The notes under the pieces are model-generated. The model saw only the letters and a program-made list of their open reading frames with translations, did no database searches and was not told where the DNA came from. Position numbers and translations under genes: made by a program. From the NCBI GenBank assembly GCA_963675185.2, contig CAXXOH010000002.1, forward strand, positions 186,001 through 250,000: a DNA stretch of 64,000 nucleotides, written 5' to 3'. This document shows positions 36,901 to 43,142 of the stretch, piece by piece (the stretch's first letter is position 1; each line of letters opens with the position of its first letter). Source of the stretch: Ilyobacter_A sp963675185. GTDB taxonomy: Bacteria; Fusobacteriota; Fusobacteriia; Fusobacteriales; Fusobacteriaceae.

Positions 36901-37033
36901 ATATGCACTCATTGTAGACTATAAAACAGGGGAGAGTAGGGACCCCGCTCAGATTGAAATGTATAAAACCCTCGTTGCGAATCGTCTCGGCATAGACTAT
37001 CGTGTAGACGCTATATTTTTGGAGATAGAATAA
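33953..37033 (+). CDS. addA: AddA-like UvrD/Rep helicase-nuclease
   Basis: A 1,026-residue superfamily 1 helicase with Walker A KASAGTGKTYRLS at residues 6-18, motif Ia MTFTKKATAEIRSRI, motif II FIDEFQDTS, motif III VGDEKQSIYGWRGG, motif V LMTIHKSKGLEFD and motif VI FYVALTRPKKNLFVF. The C-terminal nuclease motif YALIVDYKTGESRDPAQIEMYK matches the AddA/RecB PD-(D/E)XK core. It pairs with the upstream AddB-like subunit (8-base overlap) in double-strand break repair. No RecD-like subunit is present. The family's usual AddA length is about 1,200, so this is on the short side. Confidence 0.9.
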   Translation: MNRKVLKASAGTGKTYRLSLEYIASILNGKNFEEILVMTFTKKATAEIRSRIFHHLDSLLGSSEPAKEEITDNLKKLYPGIAVDEKLLRTAYERMLANKDKVKIYTLDSFTNMLFKKAISPHLNIYSYEIIDDDKNEFYLESVLKKLISEKRYFDKLKIFFQNRAFKNIDDYLHLISELLNNRWKFLVIDGSSNLKSKQKKGFSDFFIIFEEMLLLIEEGGKIKNPEKTLEDGLKSKFRSYLSLNGVEEKKEFLAANFKALLSEKNFWVDAFIKPTKKVPETSGIYERVASFYNDFKESLAGYIYDEVLLPTEEEILEFSNHVFHIYDGFKFSDKKFTHNDISTYTYKFFSSRNLGILSNGRATEYLYQLIGSKINTMFIDEFQDTSILQWKILLPLIENTENLIAVGDEKQSIYGWRGGEKKLFEKLEKIIGAEQERMDTSFRSAKNIMGFVNGFFNGNDERWQYEDVRHLDSKNGGYVELHIDGKSSESAPIEKLVYTVKDKIKNYGSVSIVARRKKDLNEISAWLDEEKIPYITNDGQCIVEHRAIKGIYYLIKYLVYRDYFSLACFLRDEIIDIDGDSLKFFLQNRSAIEVYLNGGESLELPSELRQVLGYVKGYNNKKFSQFQTQGDSIKDVVRSFFEEFGVVEKFSSNSDLKNIYYFYQLLRGHNSLDGLVSYVEENRNSEALKQLTVEDLNAVKLMTIHKSKGLEFDTELFYFKQSKSPPSNNFKFYIKFSEDYTCVEDYFLCFPKYKDVLEVLGLDFESQEAEKEEMEEINNFYVALTRPKKNLFVFMDINRDLEKCSDEFYIRGINNASEMEFSDGVEEYSKSTGVFSCTSIPEKVALKIPTGVKKYFSSTKLCEIDAEKKQEAFTMSIEKENKRKTGLAMHYYMEFLKHNSDKERELATKMVLSKYGNMFGRDKIASILDRITHFIYNNEKILEYDIFNKKYEVLNEYEIADLSEGALKKYRIDRLNIDHEDKYALIVDYKTGESRDPAQIEMYKTLVANRLGIDYRVDAIFLEIE

Positions 37034-37055
37034 GAGGGTATTCCCCTCTTATTTT
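37029..37055. terminator. Bidirectional terminator between addA and the GNAT gene
   Basis: AATAAGAGGG (37029-37038) pairs with 37044-37053, followed by T's on the plus strand. It overlaps the stop codons of both convergent genes. Confidence 0.8.
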
Positions 37056-37330
37056 TCCAACAGTATATCTTTAAACTTTTCTTCTTTACCTAATAAAACC
37101 TTTGTATAAGAGCAAGTTGGATAAATTTTATACCCTTTTTCCCTTGCAAATTTCACCCCTTCTTCAACCAGTTCTTGAGCTATCCCCTTCCCTCTAAGTA
37201 CGGGAGAAACATATGTATGGTTTATAACCATTTCCCACTCTTCTCTAAAATAATAGGTCATTTCTGCGATCAATTTACCATTTTGTTCTATGTAAAATAC
37301 CCTCTCATTTTTGTTGTGTCTTATCTCCAT
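37049..37330 (-). CDS. GNAT-type N-acetyltransferase (YjdJ-like)
   Basis: A 93-residue minimal GNAT domain. It has EMTYYFREEWEMVINHTYVSPVLRGKGIAQELVEEGVKFAREKGYKIYPTCSY, whose RGKGIAQ acetyl-CoA loop and PxCSY end match the small YjdJ-like acetyltransferase family. ATG 37330 is selected because GGAGGG lies 6 bases upstream; two upstream ATGs are too near or inside it. Substrate is unknown. It lies downstream of the signal-peptide gene and its terminator, on the same strand. Confidence 0.85.
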   Translation of the reverse strand: MEIRHNKNERVFYIEQNGKLIAEMTYYFREEWEMVINHTYVSPVLRGKGIAQELVEEGVKFAREKGYKIYPTCSYTKVLLGKEEKFKDILLEK

Positions 37331-37402
37331 CTCCATCCCTCCCATATAAGTTCTTTATTACTTTTACCATATATGGATATCTTTTCCTGCTAACAAATAA
37401 AA

Positions 37403-37424
37403 AACCTCAGAAAATTCTGAGGTT
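37403..37424 (-). terminator. Terminator of the regulator-peptide operon
   Basis: AACCTCAGA (37403-37411) pairs with TCTGAGGTT (37416-37424); on the minus strand TTTTTT follows. It lies 5 bases after the peptide stop codon, closing the two-gene unit. Confidence 0.85.
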
Positions 37425-37429
37425 TCTTT

Positions 37430-37591
37430 TTACCATCCGCCTGATGTCACCCTTCTTGTTGAAAACGGTGCGCTAACATCCTCTAGCATATCCCATCCGC
37501 CTGATGTCACCCTTCTTGTTGAAAACGGTGCTGCGTTGCTTACCGTTAAAATAGCAAACATAAATAATAAAACTACTAATAGTTTTTTCAT
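37430..37591 (-). CDS. Secreted pre-peptide with two identical 13-residue repeats (candidate pheromone)
   Basis: A 53-residue frame starting at ATG 37591, with GGAGGG 6 bases before it (the site overlaps the regulator's TAG). Residues 1-20 are a typical Sec signal peptide (MKKLLVVLLFMFAILTVSNA) with an SNA cleavage site. The rest is APFSTRRVTSGGW, a 7-residue spacer DMLEDVS, and APFSTRRVTSGGW again, ending directly at the stop. The two copies are identical in DNA as well (37493-37531 and 37433-37471). The gene follows an HTH-TPR regulator by 11 bases. Known RRNPP systems (PlcR-PapR, NprR-NprX) have the same layout: secreted propeptide downstream of its cytoplasmic receptor, with the C-terminal part re-imported. 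I infer a similar role. A bacteriocin or other secreted peptide is possible but no modification or export genes are nearby. Confidence 0.8.
   Translation of the reverse strand: MKKLLVVLLFMFAILTVSNAAPFSTRRVTSGGWDMLEDVSAPFSTRRVTSGGW
37433..37531 (-). repeat. Two identical 39-bp direct repeats, 60 bp apart
   Basis: 37433-37471 and 37493-37531 are identical over 39 bases, i.e. exactly 13 codons of the peptide gene. Zero synonymous differences suggest a recent duplication or gene conversion. Confidence 0.95.
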
Positions 37592-37602
37592 AATATTCCC
37601 TC

Positions 37603-38877
37603 CTATATTTTATTAATTTTTTGTAAAAATACTTTCTCTGAATCATCAAAGTTATAGGTATTATAGTAACGTAAAAAGTGATAACCTATTTTTAACTCTT
37701 CTTTTTTCTCTAACAATTTAAAATAAGCATCTTCGACTTTTTTAACTAATTCAATATCCTTTTCACTTGATAATTCTAACAATTTTTCCATGGCTTCATA
37801 CTTAAAACCAATATTAGATACTAACCAACTTTCACTACTTGTCAGAAACACTTTAGAGTAATAGTTCAACGCTTCACTGTTTCTGTCGAGATATTCAGCT
37901 GCCTCTGCCATACTGTAGTAAACTCTCTCCAGGTAGTCTAGAGTCAACTCATTTTCATCCAACTGCTCTAAGAGATGCTTGTTTTTTCTGAGATAAAATT
38001 TGCACCTTTCCTTGTTGTTCTGCACCTGTGAAATATACATTAAGTTGGAGCTAACTATTAATTTTTTCCCGACATCATCATATCTAAGCAGCATCCCCCT
38101 GTAGAGAGAAATTGCATCATCATAGGATTTCATTCCTTCATAGCAAAGTGCCTTCATGTTGTTTAAATGGAATATCCTTTCAGGATCTGTTACGATACCA
38201 TCTAGAGACATATAATATTCAAGGGCTTTGTCAAATCTTTTCAGCCCATCATAAGCCAGTGCCAAGTTGAAGATAATCTTTTGTCTGAGTTCGACGTCAA
38301 ATTTTTCTATCTCTTTTTTGATCAGCTTTTCCACATCCAGCATCTCATCATAATTATAATAATACAGGTGGATCCTAATCAAATTTAAACTGACTTCTCC
38401 TAATAAATTGTAGTCATTTTTAGATATTAAATCATTTAATATCCGAATATAATAGCTTGCAGCTCTTTTATAAAACTCTCTTTCAGAAAGCTTATCTCCT
38501 ACTGCCTTGTAGAGAATTACTTTAGTTTCTCTGTCAAATTCGCTAGCTAGGTATTCTATCTCTCCTATGACATGCTCTACATCATTTTTTTCATTGTTCA
38601 ATTTAGATAAAAGTTCTTCTCTGACTTTCCTCAACTGCTCTTTTTCACTTTCAAGGATATAATCAATTGTTATCTGCTTATCAATCCCCCTCTCTTTAAA
38701 TATCTCATTAAAGTTTTCAACAAGGAGTTCAGCAGCCCTTCTGCTCAACTTCGTTTTTCCTATTTCAATCATCCCAAGATGACTTCTGGAAATTTTCCCC
38801 CTTGCCAAATCAGCCTGATTGATTTTGTATCGCTTTCTCAACTTAATGATTTTGTCGACAGCTGATAAAATTTTCAT
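37603..38877 (-). CDS. RRNPP-type HTH-TPR transcriptional regulator
   Basis: A 424-residue protein with an N-terminal Xre-type HTH (about residues 1-65: KLRKRYKINQADLARGKISRSHLGMIEIGKTKLS) followed by about 350 residues of helical TPR-like repeats (FNLALAYDGLKRFDKALEYY, NNMKALCYEGMKSYDDAISLY, YYSMAEAAEYLDRNSEALNYY). HTH plus TPR, this length (NprR is also about 423 residues) and the pre-peptide gene 11 bases downstream define it as a peptide-sensing regulator. By family knowledge the TPR pocket binds the re-imported peptide and changes DNA binding. AGGAGAGG precedes the ATG. Its promoter region carries an inverted repeat that may be its operator. No Opp importer is in the window. Confidence 0.85.
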   Translation of the reverse strand: MKILSAVDKIIKLRKRYKINQADLARGKISRSHLGMIEIGKTKLSRRAAELLVENFNEIFKERGIDKQITIDYILESEKEQLRKVREELLSKLNNEKNDVEHVIGEIEYLASEFDRETKVILYKAVGDKLSEREFYKRAASYYIRILNDLISKNDYNLLGEVSLNLIRIHLYYYNYDEMLDVEKLIKKEIEKFDVELRQKIIFNLALAYDGLKRFDKALEYYMSLDGIVTDPERIFHLNNMKALCYEGMKSYDDAISLYRGMLLRYDDVGKKLIVSSNLMYISQVQNNKERCKFYLRKNKHLLEQLDENELTLDYLERVYYSMAEAAEYLDRNSEALNYYSKVFLTSSESWLVSNIGFKYEAMEKLLELSSEKDIELVKKVEDAYFKLLEKKEELKIGYHFLRYYNTYNFDDSEKVFLQKINKI

Positions 38878-38901
38878 AAAATCCTCTCCTATCTCAATAA
38901 A

Positions 38902-38937
38902 AATTTACCACATATATCAACCTATGTCAAGTTGATA
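38902..38937 (-). promoter_or_regulatory. Promoter and candidate operator of the regulator-peptide operon
   Basis: On the minus strand TTGACA (38930-38925) and TAAATT (38907-38902) are 17 bases apart. A perfect 7-bp inverted repeat TATCAAC/GTTGATA (38915-38921 and 38931-38937) brackets the -35 hexamer, which suggests auto-regulation. Confidence 0.6.
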
Positions 38938-39055
38938 GCCGACATTTTATGCTTTAAAAATTAAAATTTTTATATTATATGTAACTTTCACCCTTTTAAA
39001 AAATCTTTATAATATACAATTAAAAAAGTAAATCTCCTTTTAAATATATTTATTA

Positions 39056-40418
39056 CTCGACTTGTGCAAATTTTTAAATCTAAATTGTTCAATATCTAAT
39101 TTTTGGCGAATTCAAACTGAGAACCCTAAATAATCAAGGACTTTTTCCTCTGAATGGGTCTCTTCGTGTAATTCAATAATTAATTTTACCAATTTTGTGT
39201 TGCTGATTTTTATGAAATACTTTATTGTATCACCTAATGTATCTAATTTTAATTTGGCTTTAAATTTAATATTACATAAGAACACATAAGCTGTATATAC
39301 TAACCGCCAAAATCTTTTGATACCTTTAAGAGACCTCATTTCACAGTGATCCAATCCAAGATTTTCTTTTTGGTTCCTGTAGTTTGTCTCTATCTCCCAA
39401 CGGTTTCCATAGTAAGAAATGATTTCTTTATCTGAAAGGGAAACATCTGTTGATATTATGTGTTTAGGTGATTTTTCTGGATTGAACTCATCTATCCAGC
39501 TAAGCACAACTACACAATTTTCTATACCCTTTATAGGTCCTTCATACCTGTAAGTATAGAATCTGCGACCATTAACCTTGAAAGTTTTTAGATGTTTGGG
39601 GTTTATCTGCGCTCTGAAATCAGATAGTTTTATACGGATTCCTTGTGAATAAATAATTCTATTAGATCTTAGAGCTCCTATTACTTGATACCCTTTTGAT
39701 TGGAGTTGATTTATGAATTTGTCTGAAATATACCAAGAATCCGCCAATACATACGTTGGTTTTTCTAATTGTAGTGTATTGTCTTCAAGAAGAGATATGG
39801 CTATTTCGTGCTTAGTTTTGAACATGTTTTGTTCGCCATCGCATAATTCTTCTTTCAGATAAACATCAAAATCAAGCGGATAAGAAATACCGCCATTTTT
39901 AATGAAGGCACTTACAATACAGTGAGCCCACTCGCTTTTTTGGGTTACATGTGAGCGAATAAATCCCATACCTTCAATTTTTTTAGAGTTTGAAGATTTT
40001 GTAATAAGAGTGTCATCTATAGAGATGAAAATTGGTTCTGAATTTTTATGTGTTTCCGATTTTATGACATCATATACAAAATTTTTCAAAGAGTTTCTGA
40101 GTTTTTCTTCATCCCAAGGTGAGTTATTGAGGAAACGAGTTGTACAGCTCCTGTCCTTAGAATTAAGAGTAAATCTATTTAAATTTGAAATATTCTTTTT
40201 TCCTTGTACGCCGATGATACCAGAAACTATACTGTTCATATGTTGAATTTGAGGCTTTGAAAAATTAAGATCAAGAGCCATATTGAAGTTTACAATTTCA
40301 TTTAAATTAGGTATAATAAGCATCGTAGATCGAATCTCCTTCGGTATGTTTTGTGTGGTGCTTAATTATACCTGTATATTGAGATTTGATCTACTTTTTA
40401 TTTTTTGCACAAGTCTAG
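39056..40418 (-). mobile_element. 1,363-bp IS4-superfamily element, copy 2
   Basis: Same ends as copy 1, with a 7-bp target duplication TTTATTA at 39049-39055 and 40419-40425. It lies about 110 bases upstream of the regulator promoter and reads towards it. Confidence 0.95.
39112..40323 (-). CDS. IS4-superfamily transposase (copy 2)
   Basis: Intact 403-residue transposase, nearly identical to the other copies; residue 26 is I (PQIQHMN) where the others have M. The DDE residues and the YREK motif are those described for copy 1. The adjacent peptide-sensing operon is on the same strand downstream, so outward transcription could reach it. Confidence 0.93.
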   Translation of the reverse strand: MLIIPNLNEIVNFNMALDLNFSKPQIQHMNSIVSGIIGVQGKKNISNLNRFTLNSKDRSCTTRFLNNSPWDEEKLRNSLKNFVYDVIKSETHKNSEPIFISIDDTLITKSSNSKKIEGMGFIRSHVTQKSEWAHCIVSAFIKNGGISYPLDFDVYLKEELCDGEQNMFKTKHEIAISLLEDNTLQLEKPTYVLADSWYISDKFINQLQSKGYQVIGALRSNRIIYSQGIRIKLSDFRAQINPKHLKTFKVNGRRFYTYRYEGPIKGIENCVVVLSWIDEFNPEKSPKHIISTDVSLSDKEIISYYGNRWEIETNYRNQKENLGLDHCEMRSLKGIKRFWRLVYTAYVFLCNIKFKAKLKLDTLGDTIKYFIKISNTKLVKLIIELHEETHSEEKVLDYLGFSV

Positions 40419-40619
40419 TTTATTATTTTACATATCCTAATAATTGCTTGGTTTACAACAATTTTTTTTCATAGATAATACCATACTAAATAAGCATTGC
40501 TTTTAAATTAATTTTCAGTAAAAAATAATTTAATATGCTTTTTTTATTCCACTCTATTAAATGGAGTGAGTTTTATCAGTTTTTGTCGGTTTATAAAATG
40601 ACAAAATACTAAAAAAAAG

Positions 40620-40648
40620 TTGATTTTTCAATTATAATATAGTATAGT
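40620..40648 (+). promoter_or_regulatory. Promoter of the second HD-GYP gene
   Basis: TTGATT (40620-40625) and TATAGT (40643-40648) with 17-base spacing lie 55 bases before the start. The 190 bases between the IS and this promoter hold no gene. Confidence 0.55.
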
Positions 40649-40703
40649 ATTAATAAGGAATATTTATCTTCTACTGTCTGTAATTAAAAGGAGGGTAGTT
40701 ATT

Positions 40704-41495
40704 ATGTATAAGACACAAGTAAAAACTCCTGTTAAAAATAATGCTCTCAGATCCTTTTTTTTCGATATGGATTTGATTGAAGTTTTTAAAATAAGAAAAC
40801 AATTAAGCATTTTTGATAAAGTTTTAGATTTAGAACTTGATAACTCTGAAATTAAAAAGCTAGAAAAAATTGAAAGCGCTTTTTTAAAAAAAGTCGGAAA
40901 CTTTAAAAATAAAAGCTCAAAATATATTCTATATGTACTTACTGAGATACTTGAAAACTTTTTTTTCTACCACGATGATACGGTTGACCATTTCAAAAGA
41001 GTTGGTAGGTTAAGCGGATTTTTAACTGAAAAATATACCGGCTCTATTAAGTTCTCCGAAGAGATTGAATTTTTTTCTGTTATTCACGATATAGGTAAGC
41101 TCGGCATACCGGATAGTATAATGAAAAAAACTAACAAGCTCACAATGGATGAATTTAAAGTTATGAAACGTCACACCCAGATAGGGCAGTTAATTATAGC
41201 AAATCTGAATTTGGGAAGTGTATGCGAGAACATAGTAAGATATCATCATGAAAAGTGGAATGGGAAAGGGTATCATGGTCTGGCAAGAAAGGATATCCCT
41301 GTAGAAGCTAGAATAGTGGCTTTTGCAGATGTTTACGATGCGTTGAGGGGGAAAAGATGTTACAAGGTTTCTTTTACGCATGAAGAAGCTAAGAAAATAA
41401 TTATATTTGAAAAAGGAAGACATTTTGATCCTAAATTAGTCGACATATTTTTGGAACATGAAGATGAATTTAAATCTATATACGAAAATTTTTAG
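40704..41495 (+). CDS. HD-GYP-like phosphohydrolase, divergent GYP motif
   Basis: A 263-residue soluble protein. The N-terminal 90 residues are helical and unique, without a sensor or membrane segment. The C-terminal domain has HDIGKLGIPDSIM and HHEKWNGKGYHGL. The HD metal ligands are intact, but the second motif has N for D and GYH for GYP, so c-di-GMP turnover is uncertain; related HD-GYP variants use other cyclic dinucleotides or none. AAGGAGGGTAGTT precedes the ATG. Its natural terminator was split by the IS231-like insertion immediately after the stop codon. Confidence 0.85.
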   Translation: MYKTQVKTPVKNNALRSFFFDMDLIEVFKIRKQLSIFDKVLDLELDNSEIKKLEKIESAFLKKVGNFKNKSSKYILYVLTEILENFFFYHDDTVDHFKRVGRLSGFLTEKYTGSIKFSEEIEFFSVIHDIGKLGIPDSIMKKTNKLTMDEFKVMKRHTQIGQLIIANLNLGSVCENIVRYHHEKWNGKGYHGLARKDIPVEARIVAFADVYDALRGKRCYKVSFTHEEAKKIIIFEKGRHFDPKLVDIFLEHEDEFKSIYENF

Positions 41496-41531
41496 GGGTC
41501 TATCGGCATACCTATCAAGCTAAGAAATTTT

Positions 41532-41562
41532 AGGAACCTAACTTTTATATAGTTAGGTTCCT
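41532..41562. terminator. Hairpin at the 3' end of IS231-like copy A
   Basis: AGGAACCTAAC (41532-41542) pairs with GTTAGGTTCCT (41552-41562). The same structure is present in copy B near 58577-58607. It probably terminates the transposase transcript. Confidence 0.65.
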
Positions 41563-41656
41563 ATTTTAATTTTAAAGCTAAATTTTCAAACTACAAAAAA
41601 CCACTTGCAAAAATGGCTAAAAAAGTTTATTCTATTATCAGTGGTGTTCTCGGTGA

Positions 41657-42989
41657 TTATTTGCTGGGAACTTTTTTTATTTTAGAATCAATAATTTTTT
41701 TTAATTTTGAAGTCAAGCGCATGAAACGCTTTTTAGATTTCAAAGTTTCCATGAAATCAGTCAAAACCCCCAACGAGCTTTTTATTACTCGCCTTATACT
41801 CATTTCTTTTGAGTATCCTCCATTGATACCCTTTGTAATCTCCATTAAAAGAAGCATTCTAATTAAAGTGGCATATATGTGAGTCTCTATTCTTTCTACT
41901 TTCAAGTCTTTTAGTTTATCTAGTTTAAAATCAGACTTAAAAATTTTAAACAGCAATTCAATTTGCCATCTCAATTTATATATTTCGATGATTTCAGAAG
42001 GATTGAATCCCCAAAGATTAGTAATATATCCAGTAATTTCAGCAGAACTTCTTGCGTGCTTTGCGCAGTGCTCATTCCTTCTTTCTCTTTCTTCTATCTT
42101 TTGTACTTTTTTTATTAGAAGTCTCTTTGTCCAATTTAGTTAGGATTACCCTAAAAGGTCTCTTGTCGTCATGGCTTCCGACTAGAAATTCATATTCTTG
42201 AGTCTCTCCTGCTTTTAGTTCTTTTCCCAACTCTCCAGCATTTGTTACCAAATACTTCGTCTTTTTTAGTAGTTTTCCCTTTGGTGAGTACTGAGGATTA
42301 GGGTTTAAAGCAAATAACCTTGTTCCGGCTTTCAAACGAGAAACAAAAGAGCTGTTTCTGCTTTCAATCTCATTGAAGTCATCAAATTTAAAGTACCCTA
42401 AATCTTTTAAAACTAAGGAATCTGTAACTAATTTATCGTAGACATATTTAGAAAAATTTTGCTCATTTTTAGTTCCCGTAGATAAAACAGTGTTCTTAAA
42501 AGAATAATCTAATAATTCAAGGAGAAGATTTATTTTTAAAACAGCAGGATTAGATTTGTTTGCACCTTTATACTTATTTTTTAATTTATTTGGCAATTTT
42601 ATTTCAGTAGAGTCCATTAAAAAGATATTGCTGAAGCCATAATTTTTAAAGGCTTTAGACTTATTGGATATTTGTGTTTTACAAAGAGATAAGAAAATAT
42701 TTTTAAGAAATTCTACAGAAGCCTCGCTAAACCTCTGATCAAGCGCTTGAGGAGAAATATTAATATTCTGCTTCAATAGAAGTTCAGCGCTTAATTCTTC
42801 CAAGGATGAAGTGCATAAATTATTGGAGCTGAAACAAGTTAAAGATATGAAGTTAAGAGGAGAAATTTTGCCGCTATTCCTAATTTTGAATTTAGAATAC
42901 CTGGCAATTTGTTCAATATTTTTTTCCGAAAAGTAATTTAAAAATTTTGTTCTGATTTGTCTGTTTCCCAAAAGAAAAACCTCCTTCAA
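41657..42989 (-). pseudogene. IS231-like transposase, frameshifted (copy A)
   Basis: The first 300 codons match copy B. A run of seven T's near 42110 (six in copy B) shifts the frame so the protein ends early; the C-terminal part with the YREK motif lies in another frame (41657-41974). This copy should not encode an active enzyme but could be moved by copy B. A sequencing error in the homopolymer is possible. Confidence 0.9.
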
Positions 42990-43009
42990 GTAGTCCTTGA
43001 AGAAGGTTT
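42977..43009 (-). promoter_or_regulatory. Hairpin sequestering the transposase ribosome-binding site (copy A)
   Basis: On the minus strand AAACCTTCTTCAAG (43009-42996) pairs with CTTGAAGGAGGTTT (42990-42977), one G-U pair. The second arm contains the GGAGG site, so transcripts reading in from outside would be poorly translated. Confidence 0.65.
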
Positions 43010-43109
43010 TAGCACAAATTCTATTAAATTCAAAGCTTAGCTTGATAGGTATGGTCTATCGGCCCCTTTTTTATTTTCAAAATTTTATCTCTATTGAAAA
43101 TAGGAATTT

Positions 43110-43137
43110 AAAAGTGCGGTTTTCATCCCGCACTTTT
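43110..43137 (-). terminator. Terminator of pepD
   Basis: AAAAGTGCGG (43110-43119) pairs with CCGCACTTTT (43128-43137), 5 bases after the pepD stop on the minus strand. Confidence 0.75.
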
Positions 43138-43142
43138 ATCTT

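Larger units (their letters stand above)
41508..43052 (-). mobile_element. IS231-like element (IS4 family), copy A, 1,545 bp
   Basis: Inverted repeats ATACCTATCAAGCTAAG bound the element and an 11-bp target duplication GGTCTATCGGC lies at 41497-41507 and 43053-43063. The target is the GC stem of a terminator (AGGGG...CCCCT-T6). IS231 elements are known to prefer GGG-N5-CCC-like sites and make 10-12 bp duplications, which fits. Confidence 0.92.

Noticed and set aside
37433..37531. Two direct repeats considered as a CRISPR remnant
   Set aside because: Only two units, no palindromic repeat, and they are exact codon multiples inside a small signal-peptide gene.
41613..41882. 89-codon plus-strand frame present in both IS231-like copies (also at 58658)
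   Set aside because: It is the antisense of the transposase 3' end and repeats only because the IS repeats.
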